Source: Acidobacteriota bacterium (GTDB lineage: Bacteria > Acidobacteriota > Terriglobia > Terriglobales > Acidobacteriaceae). Taken from it: a stretch of 64,000 nucleotides of DNA. The notes under the pieces are model-generated. The model saw only the letters and a program-made list of their open reading frames with translations, was not told the DNA's origin and ran no database searches. Shown one piece after another: positions 8,792 to 17,037 of this stretch (positions are counted from its first letter, which is position 1; each line of letters begins with the position of its first letter). Both the position numbers and the translations under genes were made by a program. The stretch covers positions 1 through 64,000 of the forward strand of contig JAFDVW010000008.1 of the NCBI GenBank assembly GCA_018268755.1. The letters are read 5' to 3'.

Positions 8792-9670
8792 CTAGGCTTC
8801 TTTTTCCAGCTTGCGTTTGGCGGCGAGCAGTTCGCGGCGCTTTTGCGCGTCCACCACGGGATAGTCCAGGTTAAGGTCTTCTAATGCATCCACAATCGCG
8901 GCCGAAACCACCACCCGGGTGTACCACTTGTTGTCCGCGGGGACCACTAGCCAGGGAGATTGCGGCGTCGCGGTATGGGAGATCATCTCCTCATAGGCTT
9001 CCATATAATCGTCCCAGGATTCCCGCTCCTTTACGTCGGCGGCGGAGAACTTCCAGTTCTTCTCCGGCTCATCCAGACGGGAGAGGAAGCGGCGTTTCTG
9101 CTCTTTTTTGGAGACGTTGAGAAAGAACTTCCTCACCACCACCCCGTTGCGCGACAGATAATCTTCGAAGGCTCGAATATCGTGAAAGCGCTCTTTCCAG
9201 ATGTTCTTGGTGATCAGGGAAGGCGGCACGCGTTCGTTGGCCAGAATATTGGGGTGCACCCGCACCACCAATACCTCTTCATAGTACGAGCGATTAAAAA
9301 TGCCGATCCGTCCCCGTTCCGGCAGGCAGCGCGAGGTGCGCCACAGATAATCGTGGTCCAACTCTTCCGACGAGGGAGCTTTGAAGGAATAGACCTGACA
9401 ACCCTGTGGGTTGACGCCGGACATGACGTGCTTGATGGCCCCGTCCTTGCCGCCCGCATCCATGGCTTGAAAGATCAACAACAGGGCCCAGCGGTCCTGG
9501 GCATAGAGTTTATCCTGTAATTCCGCCATGCGAGCGGAGCCCTTGGCCAGCAGCTCCGCCGCTTGCTCCTTGGATTTCAACTCGCCTGTATCACCGGGAT
9601 CAAAGTCTTTGCGCCGGAACCGCCCCCCCTCGACGCGATAAGATTTTACCAATTTCTTAGCCCAGGTCAT
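8792..9670 (-). CDS. PPK2-family polyphosphate kinase / polyphosphate:nucleotide phosphotransferase
   Basis: PPK2 enzymes move phosphate between polyphosphate and nucleotides or AMP. The 292-residue protein has the Walker-A-like loop FQAMDAGGKDGAIKHVMSGVNPQG, the Walker-B-like region GIFNRSYYEEVLVVRVHP, the lid (RRFLSRLDEPEKNWKFS) and the tail motif SPWLVVPADNKWYTR. The start at ATG 9670 (MTWAKKLVKSYRV) fits the family length and has a GGCGAGGG ribosome site. The longer frame back to 9850 adds 60 residues of non-family sequence. Which nucleotide class it uses (ADP, GDP or AMP) cannot be settled by eye. It stands alone. Confidence 0.93.
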   Translation of the reverse strand: MTWAKKLVKSYRVEGGRFRRKDFDPGDTGELKSKEQAAELLAKGSARMAELQDKLYAQDRWALLLIFQAMDAGGKDGAIKHVMSGVNPQGCQVYSFKAPSSEELDHDYLWRTSRCLPERGRIGIFNRSYYEEVLVVRVHPNILANERVPPSLITKNIWKERFHDIRAFEDYLSRNGVVVRKFFLNVSKKEQKRRFLSRLDEPEKNWKFSAADVKERESWDDYMEAYEEMISHTATPQSPWLVVPADNKWYTRVVVSAAIVDALEDLNLDYPVVDAQKRRELLAAKRKLEKEA

Positions 9671-10105
9671 AACTACCCTCGCCTTCTGAAGCCAATTTGG
9701 CGCCTCCCGCAAAAGAAGGCCCAGTGTACAACGTGAGGCAAAATGCAACACCGCCTGCCGTGAGGTCTCAATCTGCGACCGGTTTTCCACAGATCTTAGA
9801 CGAAAAATCCTCGCCGGCGGGTATAAGTTTCTCCATCTCAGAGGCAACACTTCCTTGCTTTGAGGCGTGCCCCCGCACCATAATTATGATTGGACAAATT
9901 CAAATTTTCTAACTTGAAGATTTAGCGGGAAGAGGGCCATAGTAGAGCGACTATGTGGGCGGTTTTACCCGCCAATCTGGCGGGTATCAGGTCCGCATCG
10001 TCGAGAAGAGGTCCGTTGCACGCGAGGGGGCAGCAGCGGTGATGTTTGGGACCGAACGAGCCATTATCAGGTGCCACACTTCGCCCACAGTACGGAGTTC
10101 GCTGT
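9671..10105. promoter_or_regulatory. Upstream region of the LuxR-type regulator with a perfect palindrome at 9966-9986
   Basis: This 435-base gap has no convincing gene. It holds a perfect 9-bp inverted repeat, TACCCGCCA / ATC / TGGCGGGTA (9966-9986), about 120 bases before the regulator start. A promoter-like pair (TTGCTT at 9855, CATAAT at 9879, 18 bases apart) lies further upstream. The palindrome could be an operator or a leader hairpin. Confidence 0.4.
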
Positions 10106-10774
10106 ATGCCATCAGCCGTAGAACGATCTGCAGTTTTCCTTCTGGCACAAAACCGCCTGCTGCGTGAAGCGCTCACGCGCATCCTGGACAAGAAAATTGA
10201 TTTACAGGTCATCGGGGCCTCCGCCTTTACCTCGGATGTGGGCGATCAGGTCCTGCTCAACAATCCCCATGTGCTGATTATGGATTGTTCCGCGGGGACC
10301 GAGTCCTACCTGGACCTGGTGCGCCGCTTTCACGACAAACTGCCCCGCCTGAAAGTCGTGCTGATTGGCATGGAAGCGGATGAGCCGGCCTTTTTGCGCG
10401 CGGTGCGCGCCGGCGCCCTGGGCTATGTGCTGAAAGATGCTTCCGCGCTGGAAGTCGTGGCCACGGTGCGCGCGGTGGCGGCCGGCGAAGCCGTGGCCCC
10501 GCCGCAACTCTGCGCCTCACTGTTTCGCTACGTGGCGCGGCAATCGACCCAGGCGCCCAGTTACCGCATCAAGATCGACCTGGGACTCACCAGCCGCGAG
10601 CAACAGCTGGTATTTCTGATCGGACGAGGCATGACCAACAAGGAAATCGCCCTGCAACTCCAGCTGGCGGAACAGACGGTGCGCAATCATGTCCATCGCA
10701 TGCTGCGCAAAGTCGGGGCCAATGACCGGCTGGCGGTGGTGGAAATGTGCCGCTCGCAGGGCTTGCCGGTATGA
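10106..10774 (+). CDS. Orphan LuxR-type response regulator with degenerate receiver
   Basis: The 222-residue protein has a receiver-like domain (residues 5-125) and a LuxR helix-turn-helix (LTSREQQLVFLIGRGMTNKEIALQLQLAEQTVRNHVHRMLRKVG, about 150-205). The ATG at 10106 is chosen because the receiver starts directly after it and CGGAG lies 9 bases upstream; the frame extends to 10046 without homologous sequence. The phospho-acceptor position is kept (D60 in VLIMDC), as is the conserved Lys (K110). The acidic pair that binds magnesium is replaced by Ala-Gln (FLLAQNRLL), and the Ser/Thr switch position is Gly (LIGMEAD). No histidine kinase is adjacent. It probably acts without classical phosphorylation, or binds another signal. 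Confidence 0.85.
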   Translation: MPSAVERSAVFLLAQNRLLREALTRILDKKIDLQVIGASAFTSDVGDQVLLNNPHVLIMDCSAGTESYLDLVRRFHDKLPRLKVVLIGMEADEPAFLRAVRAGALGYVLKDASALEVVATVRAVAAGEAVAPPQLCASLFRYVARQSTQAPSYRIKIDLGLTSREQQLVFLIGRGMTNKEIALQLQLAEQTVRNHVHRMLRKVGANDRLAVVEMCRSQGLPV

Positions 10775-10825
10775 CCGGTAAAGCTGCTCTAAGAACCAAT
10801 GAAAACCATTCCTTGTTGCAGCCGG

Positions 10826-10855
10826 TTGAGCGCTTTTCCTTTCGCGCCGTATAAT
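10826..10855 (+). promoter_or_regulatory. Sigma-70-like promoter of the uvrA operon
   Basis: TTGAGC (10826-10831) and a perfect TATAAT (10850-10855) are 18 bases apart, 88 bases before the uvrA start. I see no LexA-like palindrome near it, though LexA boxes differ among phyla. Confidence 0.6.
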
Positions 10856-10942
10856 AGAAAGATTCTGTAGCCGCCCTGAAGCCGCTGGGAGACCTGGCGG
10901 CGGAAATGAACTCCGGAAACCCGGCTGCAGCGTCTTTGACCG

Positions 10943-13876
10943 ATGTCCACGGAAAGCATTGTTGTTCACGGGGCCCGTACCCATAATCTTCGCAACATTG
11001 ATGTTGAGATTCCCCACAACGCCCTGACGGTGGTGACCGGGGTCTCCGGCTCGGGGAAATCCTCGCTTGCCTTTGACACCATTTACGCCGAAGGCCAGCG
11101 CCGGTACGTGGAGTCGCTCTCGGCTTATGCGCGGCAATTCCTGGAGCGCATTGAGAAACCCGACGCCGATCTGATCGACGGCATCGCTCCGGCAGTCGCC
11201 ATCCGGCAGAAAAACACCACGCGCAACCCGCGCTCGACCGTCGCCACCGCCACCGAGATCTTCGATTACCTGCGCCTGCTCTTTGCCCGCGTGGGCCGCA
11301 CCTACTGCGTGCAGTGCGGCAACGAAGTAAAGAAGGACACGGTGGATGAAGTGGCCACCACAATTCTGGCTTTGGGCGAAGATACCCGGCTGCATGTTCT
11401 CTTCCCGCTGCACCAACCGGAAGCGCCGGTTACGGAAAAACCCAAAACCAAGAGCAAGACGAAGAAGGAGGCTGCGGAAGCCGCGGCGCTTTCCGACCTG
11501 CTCAAGGCGCGGCTCTTCGATCTGCGCAAGCGCGGCTTCACCCGGCTCTATCAGAACGGACAGATCTTTGAGTTTTCCACCCCCGAATCGCTGCTCGATG
11601 TGAACTTCGCGCAGCCCGTCTTCGTGCTGGTAGACCGCATCGTGGTCTCAGCCGAGGCGCGGGCCCGCATTGTCGATGCCATCGAAATCGGCTACCGCGA
11701 AGCCGGCGAGGTGATTTTTGAAATTGTTCCGCGCGAAGAAGAAAAGCGCCGGCAACTGCGCTTTTCGCAGCGCTTCGAATGCAAGCAATGCCATCTGCGC
11801 TACGAAGAGCCGGAGCCGCGGCTATTTTCCTTCAACAATCCCTACGGTGCCTGCCCGCGCTGCCAGGGCTTTGGCAACACCATTGATTTTGATCTGGGTC
11901 TGGTGATTCCCGATCCCACCAAAACCCTGAATGAAGGCGCCATCGAGCCCTGGACCAAGCCGAAATACCGCACCCTGCTTACCGAACTGAAGCGCTATGC
12001 CCGCACTGCCAACCTTCCGCTGGATGTCCCCTGGAACGAGTTGAGCGCCGAACAGCAGCGCATGGTGATTGACGGCGAAGGCAAATACGGGGGGGTGCGC
12101 GGTTTCTTTAACCACCTGGAACGAAAAAAATACAAGCTGCATGTGCGCGTCTTCCTCAGCCGCTATCGCGGATACTCGATCTGCTCGGCCTGCAATGGCA
12201 CCCGCCTGCGCATCGAAGCGCGGCAAGTAAAGATCGCCGAGAAGAACATCTGCGAAGTCTGCGCCATGACGGTGGAAGATGCCGCGAAGTTCTTTGCCGG
12301 GGTGCAGCTCAGCGCGCAACAAGCGGCCATCGCCGACAAACTGCTGCAGGAAATCCAGGAGCGGCTGCGCTTCCTGAACGAAGTGGGCCTCGAGTACCTG
12401 ACCCTCGACCGCCTGTCCTCCACCCTTTCCGGCGGCGAGGCGCAGCGCATTCAGCTGGCTACTTCGCTCGGTTCGCGGCTGGTGGGGACCCTGTATGTGC
12501 TGGATGAGCCCTCCATCGGACTCCACACCCGGGACACGCACCGGCTGATCAAAATCCTGCATGATCTGCGCGATCTGGGAAACACCATCCTGGTGGTGGA
12601 ACATGATCCCGACGTGATGCGCGCCTCCGACCGCATTCTTGACCTCGGCCCCGGCGCCGGCGAAAACGGCGGCAAGGTCATCGCCGCCGGCAGCTACGAG
12701 GAAATTCTGAAGAACCCCGCTTCCCTCACCGGCCGCTATCTCTCCAACGAGCTGCACATTCAGCTTCCGCCCGCGCGCCGTAAGCCTTCGCCAAAACAAC
12801 AGATCACCATTACCGGGGCACGAGCGCACAACCTGAAAAATGTCGACCTGACCATTCCCCTGGAAATGCTGGTCGCCATCACCGGGGTTTCCGGTTCGGG
12901 AAAATCCACCTTGCTGCATGATGTGGTGTTTCGCGCCTTGTCCGCGGCCAAGAAGCAGGGCCCCCTCGCGCCTCCAGCGCCTTCGTCGGGATTGTGGAAG
13001 GAGCTGGAGGGAGATGATCTCATCGACGAAGTGGTGCTGGTCGACCAGTCGCCCATCGGCCGCACACCCCGCTCAAATCCGGTCACCTATATCAAGGCCT
13101 TCGATTCCATCCGCGAACTGTTCGCGTCTCTGCCGGACGCGCAGAAGCGTGGACTGACGGCGGGACACTTTTCTTTTAATGTTCCCGGCGGCCGCTGTGA
13201 AACCTGCCAGGGCGACGGTACGGTCACGGTGGAAATGCAGTTCCTCGCCGACGTCGAACTCATCTGCGAGGAGTGCAAGGGCACCCGCTACAAGCCGCAG
13301 GTCCTGGAAGTCCGCTACAAGGGCAAAAACATCCACGAAGTGCTCAATCTGACCATCAAGGAGGCGCTGCACTTCTTCTCCGGGGTCCCCAAACTGGTGG
13401 ACAAACTACGCGTGTTGGAGGAAGTCGGTCTGGGCTACCTGCGCCTGGGGCAGTCGGCCACCACCCTCTCCGGCGGCGAAGCGCAGCGCATGAAGCTGGC
13501 CGCCCACCTGCAGCCGGCGGCCAAAGTGACGGCCACCCCCCGCCATGGCGAAGCCCGGCGGCGCAACCGCATCCTCTATATCTTTGATGAGCCTACGACC
13601 GGGCTACATTTTGATGACGTGAGCAAACTACTCTCCGCGTTTCGCCGTCTAATTGAGGCAGGGGGATCGATCCTGGTTATCGAGCACAACCTCGAAGTCA
13701 TTAAAACCGCCGACTGGGTGATTGATCTGGGCCCGGAAGGCGGAGAGCGCGGTGGCTATGTGGTAGGCTCAGGGCCACCGGAGGCGATTGCCAAAATCCC
13801 CAAATCCTATACCGGAAAATTTCTTGCCCAGGTCCTGCATGCCAATGGATCGTCTCCAGCTAGCGGAAGCGAATAA
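10943..13876 (+). CDS. uvrA: UvrABC excinuclease subunit A
   Basis: UvrA is the damage-sensing ATPase of nucleotide-excision repair. The 977-residue protein has two ABC modules. Walker A loops read [16 protein letters not shown] (about 31-46) and [12 protein letters not shown] (about 645-656). [12 protein letters not shown] and [12 protein letters not shown] are the signature loops, and [11 protein letters not shown] and [11 protein letters not shown] the Walker B regions. Zinc modules are intact ([15 protein letters not shown] with [21 protein letters not shown] with [10 protein letters not shown]). A Lys/Glu/Ala-rich insert ([19 protein letters not shown], about 166-184) makes it slightly longer than usual. 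No strong Shine-Dalgarno precedes the ATG. Its 3' end overlaps the next gene. Confidence 0.98.
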   Translation: MSTESIVVHGARTHNLRNIDVEIPHNALTVVTGVSGSGKSSLAFDTIYAEGQRRYVESLSAYARQFLERIEKPDADLIDGIAPAVAIRQKNTTRNPRSTVATATEIFDYLRLLFARVGRTYCVQCGNEVKKDTVDEVATTILALGEDTRLHVLFPLHQPEAPVTEKPKTKSKTKKEAAEAAALSDLLKARLFDLRKRGFTRLYQNGQIFEFSTPESLLDVNFAQPVFVLVDRIVVSAEARARIVDAIEIGYREAGEVIFEIVPREEEKRRQLRFSQRFECKQCHLRYEEPEPRLFSFNNPYGACPRCQGFGNTIDFDLGLVIPDPTKTLNEGAIEPWTKPKYRTLLTELKRYARTANLPLDVPWNELSAEQQRMVIDGEGKYGGVRGFFNHLERKKYKLHVRVFLSRYRGYSICSACNGTRLRIEARQVKIAEKNICEVCAMTVEDAAKFFAGVQLSAQQAAIADKLLQEIQERLRFLNEVGLEYLTLDRLSSTLSGGEAQRIQLATSLGSRLVGTLYVLDEPSIGLHTRDTHRLIKILHDLRDLGNTILVVEHDPDVMRASDRILDLGPGAGENGGKVIAAGSYEEILKNPASLTGRYLSNELHIQLPPARRKPSPKQQITITGARAHNLKNVDLTIPLEMLVAITGVSGSGKSTLLHDVVFRALSAAKKQGPLAPPAPSSGLWKELEGDDLIDEVVLVDQSPIGRTPRSNPVTYIKAFDSIRELFASLPDAQKRGLTAGHFSFNVPGGRCETCQGDGTVTVEMQFLADVELICEECKGTRYKPQVLEVRYKGKNIHEVLNLTIKEALHFFSGVPKLVDKLRVLEEVGLGYLRLGQSATTLSGGEAQRMKLAAHLQPAAKVTATPRHGEARRRNRILYIFDEPTTGLHFDDVSKLLSAFRRLIEAGGSILVIEHNLEVIKTADWVIDLGPEGGERGGYVVGSGPPEAIAKIPKSYTGKFLAQVLHANGSSPASGSE

Positions 13877-15194
13877 GAAGCGCGGGGTCTCGCCCGCAGG
13901 GTGTGTCCTCCTGTCGTTTCTTGTTCTGATGTTTGCGGCGGCCCCGCTCGGATTCGCTCAAGCCACGGGGAAGACGGTGCGCCGCCATAGCGTGGCCGAG
14001 CCCGAAAATAGCCTGGCCCAGGCCGAAGCGGCCATCGAGAAGAAAGACTATGCCAGCGCCGAGCCGCTACTGCAGAAGGTCGTCAGCGGCGATCCCAAGA
14101 ATTATCAGGCGTGGTTCGATCTGGGCTTTGTACACAATGCGCAAGGGCGGCCGGAGGATTCCATCGCCGCTTACCGCAAGTCGGTCGAGGCTAAGCCCGA
14201 CATCTTCGAGTCCAACTTGAATCTGGGCCTGATGCTGGCCAAAACCGGCCAGCCGGATGCGGCCGAATTCCTCCGCGCCGCCACCAAATTGAAGCCGACC
14301 TCTCATGCCGATGAAGGCCGTGCCCGCGCCTGGCTTTCCCTGGGCCATGTGCTCGAGACCAGCGACCCTCCGCAGGCCATTGAAGCTTACCGGCAGGCGG
14401 CGTTCCTGCTTCCCAAAGAACCGGAACCACGGCTCGCCGCCGGCCCCCTGCTGGAAAAGGAAAACCGTTTTGCCGACGCCGAGCAGCAATATAAGGAGGC
14501 GCTGGCCCTGGCGCCGGACTCCTCCGACGCGCTCATTGGGCTGGCCAATCTCTACATGCGGGGACGCCGCTTCGGAGACGCCGAGGAGGTGCTTAAGAAA
14601 CTGGTGTCCCTGCACCCCGATGACCCCGCCGTGCATATGCAACTGGGACGCATGTACGCCGCAGACGGGCGCAATGAGGATGCCATCGCCGAATTGCAGG
14701 TCGCGGCCAAGCTCGCGCCGAACGATGCCGGCGTGCAACGCGATATGGCCGATCTGCTTTCCATGACGGGGAAATTCGGCGAGGCGGCGGCGCAATACAA
14801 AATCTTGCTGGCAGCCAATCCCAGAGATCCGCTGCTGCACCACGGGCTGGGCGTGGCCTTGCTGCGGCAGCGCAAGTTTCCCGAAGCGCAGCAGGAGCTG
14901 CTGGCCGCGGTGCAGCTTAAACCGGATTTTGGCGCGGCCTACGGCGACCTGGCTGTCGCCGCCAACGAGAACAAGGATTATCCTCTGGCCATCAAGGCGA
15001 CCGACGCGCGGGCCAAATTCCTGCCGGAAATCCCCATGAGCTACTTCCTGCGCGCGACCGCCTACGATCACTTGCGCGATATGAAGCAGGCCGCGCAGTA
15101 TTACCATCGCTTCCTGGAGGTGGCCAATGGGCAGTATCCTGATCAGGAATGGCAGGCCCGCCATCGCCTGATCGCCATTGAGCCGAAGAAATAA
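13845..15194 (+). CDS. Secreted tetratricopeptide-repeat protein
   Basis: The 449-residue protein begins inside the last 32 bases of uvrA (ATG 13845; another ATG at 13839 is possible), suggesting translational coupling. A polar lead ([14 protein letters not shown]) is followed by a signal segment (CVLLSFLVLMFAAAPLGFAQ). About ten TPR units of 34 residues follow; typical text is AWFDLGFVHNAQGRPEDSIAAYRKS and AVHMQLGRMYAADGRNEDAIAEL. TPR arrays bind proteins; the partner is unknown. The two small secreted proteins just downstream are the obvious candidates. Confidence 0.88.
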   Translation: MDRLQLAEANKKRGVSPAGCVLLSFLVLMFAAAPLGFAQATGKTVRRHSVAEPENSLAQAEAAIEKKDYASAEPLLQKVVSGDPKNYQAWFDLGFVHNAQGRPEDSIAAYRKSVEAKPDIFESNLNLGLMLAKTGQPDAAEFLRAATKLKPTSHADEGRARAWLSLGHVLETSDPPQAIEAYRQAAFLLPKEPEPRLAAGPLLEKENRFADAEQQYKEALALAPDSSDALIGLANLYMRGRRFGDAEEVLKKLVSLHPDDPAVHMQLGRMYAADGRNEDAIAELQVAAKLAPNDAGVQRDMADLLSMTGKFGEAAAQYKILLAANPRDPLLHHGLGVALLRQRKFPEAQQELLAAVQLKPDFGAAYGDLAVAANENKDYPLAIKATDARAKFLPEIPMSYFLRATAYDHLRDMKQAAQYYHRFLEVANGQYPDQEWQARHRLIAIEPKK

Positions 15195-15197
15195 GTC

Positions 15198-15632
15198 ATG
15201 CGGATTTGGGGCACAATTCTGGTTGCGCTGCTGATCAGCTTGCCGGCAGGAGCCCGCGAGCTCCCACTGCAGGAGTTGCTTGCGCAAGCCGAGAACGCCC
15301 CGCTCAACAAGCAGCCCGATCTTTATCGGGAACTTGCCGAACGCCAACTCAAGACCGCCAAGGCCGCCTATGATGCGGGGCGCTCCGACGAGGGCCGCAC
15401 CGCCCTGCAGGAGGTTGTCGCCTACGCCCGCAAGGCGGAAGACACCGCTGTACGCTCCGGCAAAAAACTCAAGGACACGGAAATCGCCCTGCGCAAGATG
15501 ACGGACAAACTTCGCGATCTGAAACGTTCGTCCAATTTCGACGACCACCCTCCCATTCAGGCCGCCACGGATGAATTGGAGAATTTGCGCACGGCCCTGC
15601 TCGACCGCATGTTTGAGAAAAAGAAAAAGTAG
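15198..15632 (+). CDS. Small secreted helical protein of unknown function
   Basis: The 144-residue protein starts 3 bases after the TPR gene. It has a signal peptide (MRIWGTILVALLISLPAGARE) and a largely helical mature part with TPR-like amphipathic text (YRELAERQLKTAKAAYDAGRSDEG). It ends in a lysine run (MFEKKKK). No family is recognised. The next gene has the same plan (signal peptide, helical body, lysine tail), so the two may be distant duplicates working with the TPR protein. Confidence 0.75.
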   Translation: MRIWGTILVALLISLPAGARELPLQELLAQAENAPLNKQPDLYRELAERQLKTAKAAYDAGRSDEGRTALQEVVAYARKAEDTAVRSGKKLKDTEIALRKMTDKLRDLKRSSNFDDHPPIQAATDELENLRTALLDRMFEKKKK

Positions 15633-15640
15633 AGGGGACC

Positions 15641-16174
15641 ATGAAGCGCGCGCCGCTGCTCGTTGTCTTTGCTTCCCTGCTGTACCTGTCGCCGCTGCCG
15701 GCACAGCGCCGCAACGATCCCCTGAACCAGCTGGAAATTGATCAGCTGCGCGACACGGCGCTTGAACCCGACCTCCGTTTAAAGCTGCTGGTCGGCTTTG
15801 CGCGTCTCCGGCTTGACACTCTGCAAAAGACCCATGCCGACCCTAAGTTGCCCAATCGCGCCAAGGAAGTCCATGACCGGCTGCAGGATTTTCTCGACGT
15901 CTACGACGAACTCAACGACAACATCGACATGTACGCCGATCGCAAGGATGACATCCGCAAGCCGTTGAAGGAGGTCCTGGAGGCCGATACCGAGTTTCAA
16001 GCCAAGCTGCGGGCCTTGAAAGATGCCGGCCAAACTTCGGCCGCAGAAAGTAAGCCCTACGAATTCCTGCTGAGTAATGCCATCGAAACCATCGATGCCA
16101 GCACCCAGGACCATCGCCAGCTCATGTCCGAGCAGGAAGAGCTGGCCAAGCGGAAAAAGAAGAAAAAGCAGTAG
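15641..16174 (+). CDS. Small secreted helical protein of unknown function
   Basis: The 177-residue protein begins 8 bases after the previous gene, inside a GAGGGGACC ribosome-site context. It has a signal peptide (MKRAPLLVVFASLLYLSPLPAQR). The charged helical body contains coiled-coil-like text (VHDRLQDFLDVYDELNDNIDMYADRKDDIRK is split over several heptads), and the C-terminus is lysine-rich (ELAKRKKKKKQ). No catalytic motif is visible. Tight spacing places it in the uvrA-TPR cluster. Confidence 0.75.
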   Translation: MKRAPLLVVFASLLYLSPLPAQRRNDPLNQLEIDQLRDTALEPDLRLKLLVGFARLRLDTLQKTHADPKLPNRAKEVHDRLQDFLDVYDELNDNIDMYADRKDDIRKPLKEVLEADTEFQAKLRALKDAGQTSAAESKPYEFLLSNAIETIDASTQDHRQLMSEQEELAKRKKKKKQ

Positions 16175-16179
16175 CCACG

Positions 16180-16932
16180 TTGCCCGCTCGGGCCGTGCTA
16201 ATCTGTGGCCAGGTGACGGAAACACTCCACGATATTTTTCAGCGCGCCTTCCGCGAACTGCGGGCGCAGGATCCTGTCCCCGAGATGGCGGTCTCGTTCT
16301 ACGCTTTCGTCAACATCACCAATACCATCCGCCTGCGCCGGGGCAAGCTCTATGTCCGGCTTTCCGATCTGCTGGAAGGCGCGCCCGAACCGGTGTTGCA
16401 CGCCATCGCGCATATCCTGCTGGCCAAAATGTACCGCAAAGCCATGGACCGCGATCTGACCGCCCGCTACCGGCGCTATGTCTCCAGCCACGACCTGACC
16501 CGCAAGGCGCATCTGGTCCGGCAGATGCGGGGGCGGAAACGCATCGGCTCGGCACACGGACACATCTACAATCTGGAAACCATTTTTGACGATCTCAACA
16601 CGCGCTTCTTTCGCGGCCTGCTGGCCCGCCCCCGCCTGGCCTGGAGCAGGACGCGGGCCCGGCAGCGTCTGGGCCATTACGACCCCGCGCACAACGCCAT
16701 TGTGGTCAGCCGCATTTTCGACCATCCCCAGGTGCCGCGCTATGCCGTGGAGTACATCGTTTACCACGAGATGCTGCACCTTAAACATCCCGTGAAATTA
16801 CGCGGCAGCCGGCGCTGCGTGCACTCGGCGGAGTTTCAGGCGGAAGAAAAGCTCTTCCCCCACCACGCCGCCGCGGAACGCTTCTTAAGGCAGCTCTCCC
16901 ATCTCAGCGCCACCGCCCACGCGCCGTGGTAA
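16180..16932 (+). CDS. SprT-like zinc metalloprotease
   Basis: The 250-residue protein carries HEMLH at residues 196-200, the zinc-binding HExxH motif. A further His in RRCVHSAEFQAEEKLFP is a likely third ligand, giving the SprT/YgjP-like layout. The N-terminal half is Arg-rich and helical (LVRQMRGRKRIGSAHGHIYNLETIFDDLNTRFF), the last part being typical SprT text before the fold. The start is ambiguous: TTG at 16180 gives the longest frame, GTG at 16195 or 16213 is also possible. In eukaryotes and some bacteria SprT proteins degrade DNA-crosslinked proteins, so its place at the end of the uvrA cluster is suggestive, but the role here is inferred. Confidence 0.8.
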   Translation: MPARAVLICGQVTETLHDIFQRAFRELRAQDPVPEMAVSFYAFVNITNTIRLRRGKLYVRLSDLLEGAPEPVLHAIAHILLAKMYRKAMDRDLTARYRRYVSSHDLTRKAHLVRQMRGRKRIGSAHGHIYNLETIFDDLNTRFFRGLLARPRLAWSRTRARQRLGHYDPAHNAIVVSRIFDHPQVPRYAVEYIVYHEMLHLKHPVKLRGSRRCVHSAEFQAEEKLFPHHAAAERFLRQLSHLSATAHAPW

Positions 16933-16977
16933 GGACACATTGACGAGGTCCGGCCGCAGGAAGTATCCTATTCAGTT

Positions 16978-16996
16978 GAAATTGAAATTCATTTTC
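16978..16996 (+). promoter_or_regulatory. Fur-box-like operator before the iron-transport operon
   Basis: The 19 bases match the classical Fur consensus (GATAATGATAATCATTATC) at 14 positions and lie within an inverted repeat (TTGAAATTnATTTTCAA-like). The site ends about 41 bases before the FTR1 start, where promoter blockage would be expected. Its AT content contrasts with the GC-rich flanks. It shows no resemblance to the DtxR-box consensus. Confidence 0.7.
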
Positions 16997-17037
16997 AATT
17001 TTCTGACGCGGTAGTTTTCCTGGGAGCCCGCTCTTTC

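Noticed and set aside
8382..8795. Plus-strand frame of 137 residues in a gene gap
   Set aside because: Composition (Arg, His, Gln) and lack of a ribosome site or family match suggest chance; the minus strand has a better small frame.
9697..9912. Plus-strand frame of 71 residues
   Set aside because: No ribosome site and no recognisable pattern; it overlaps the start region of the PPK2 gene.
10775..10942. LexA/SOS operator before uvrA
   Set aside because: A clear sigma-70 promoter is present but I see no palindrome resembling known LexA boxes.
14067..15704. Minus-strand frame of 545 residues
   Set aside because: It lies antisense to the TPR and small secreted proteins, shows no family text and arises from GC-rich codon bias.
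16933..17037. DtxR-type box for the iron operon
   Set aside because: The palindrome fits the Fur consensus far better and lacks the TTAGG-type arms of DtxR sites.
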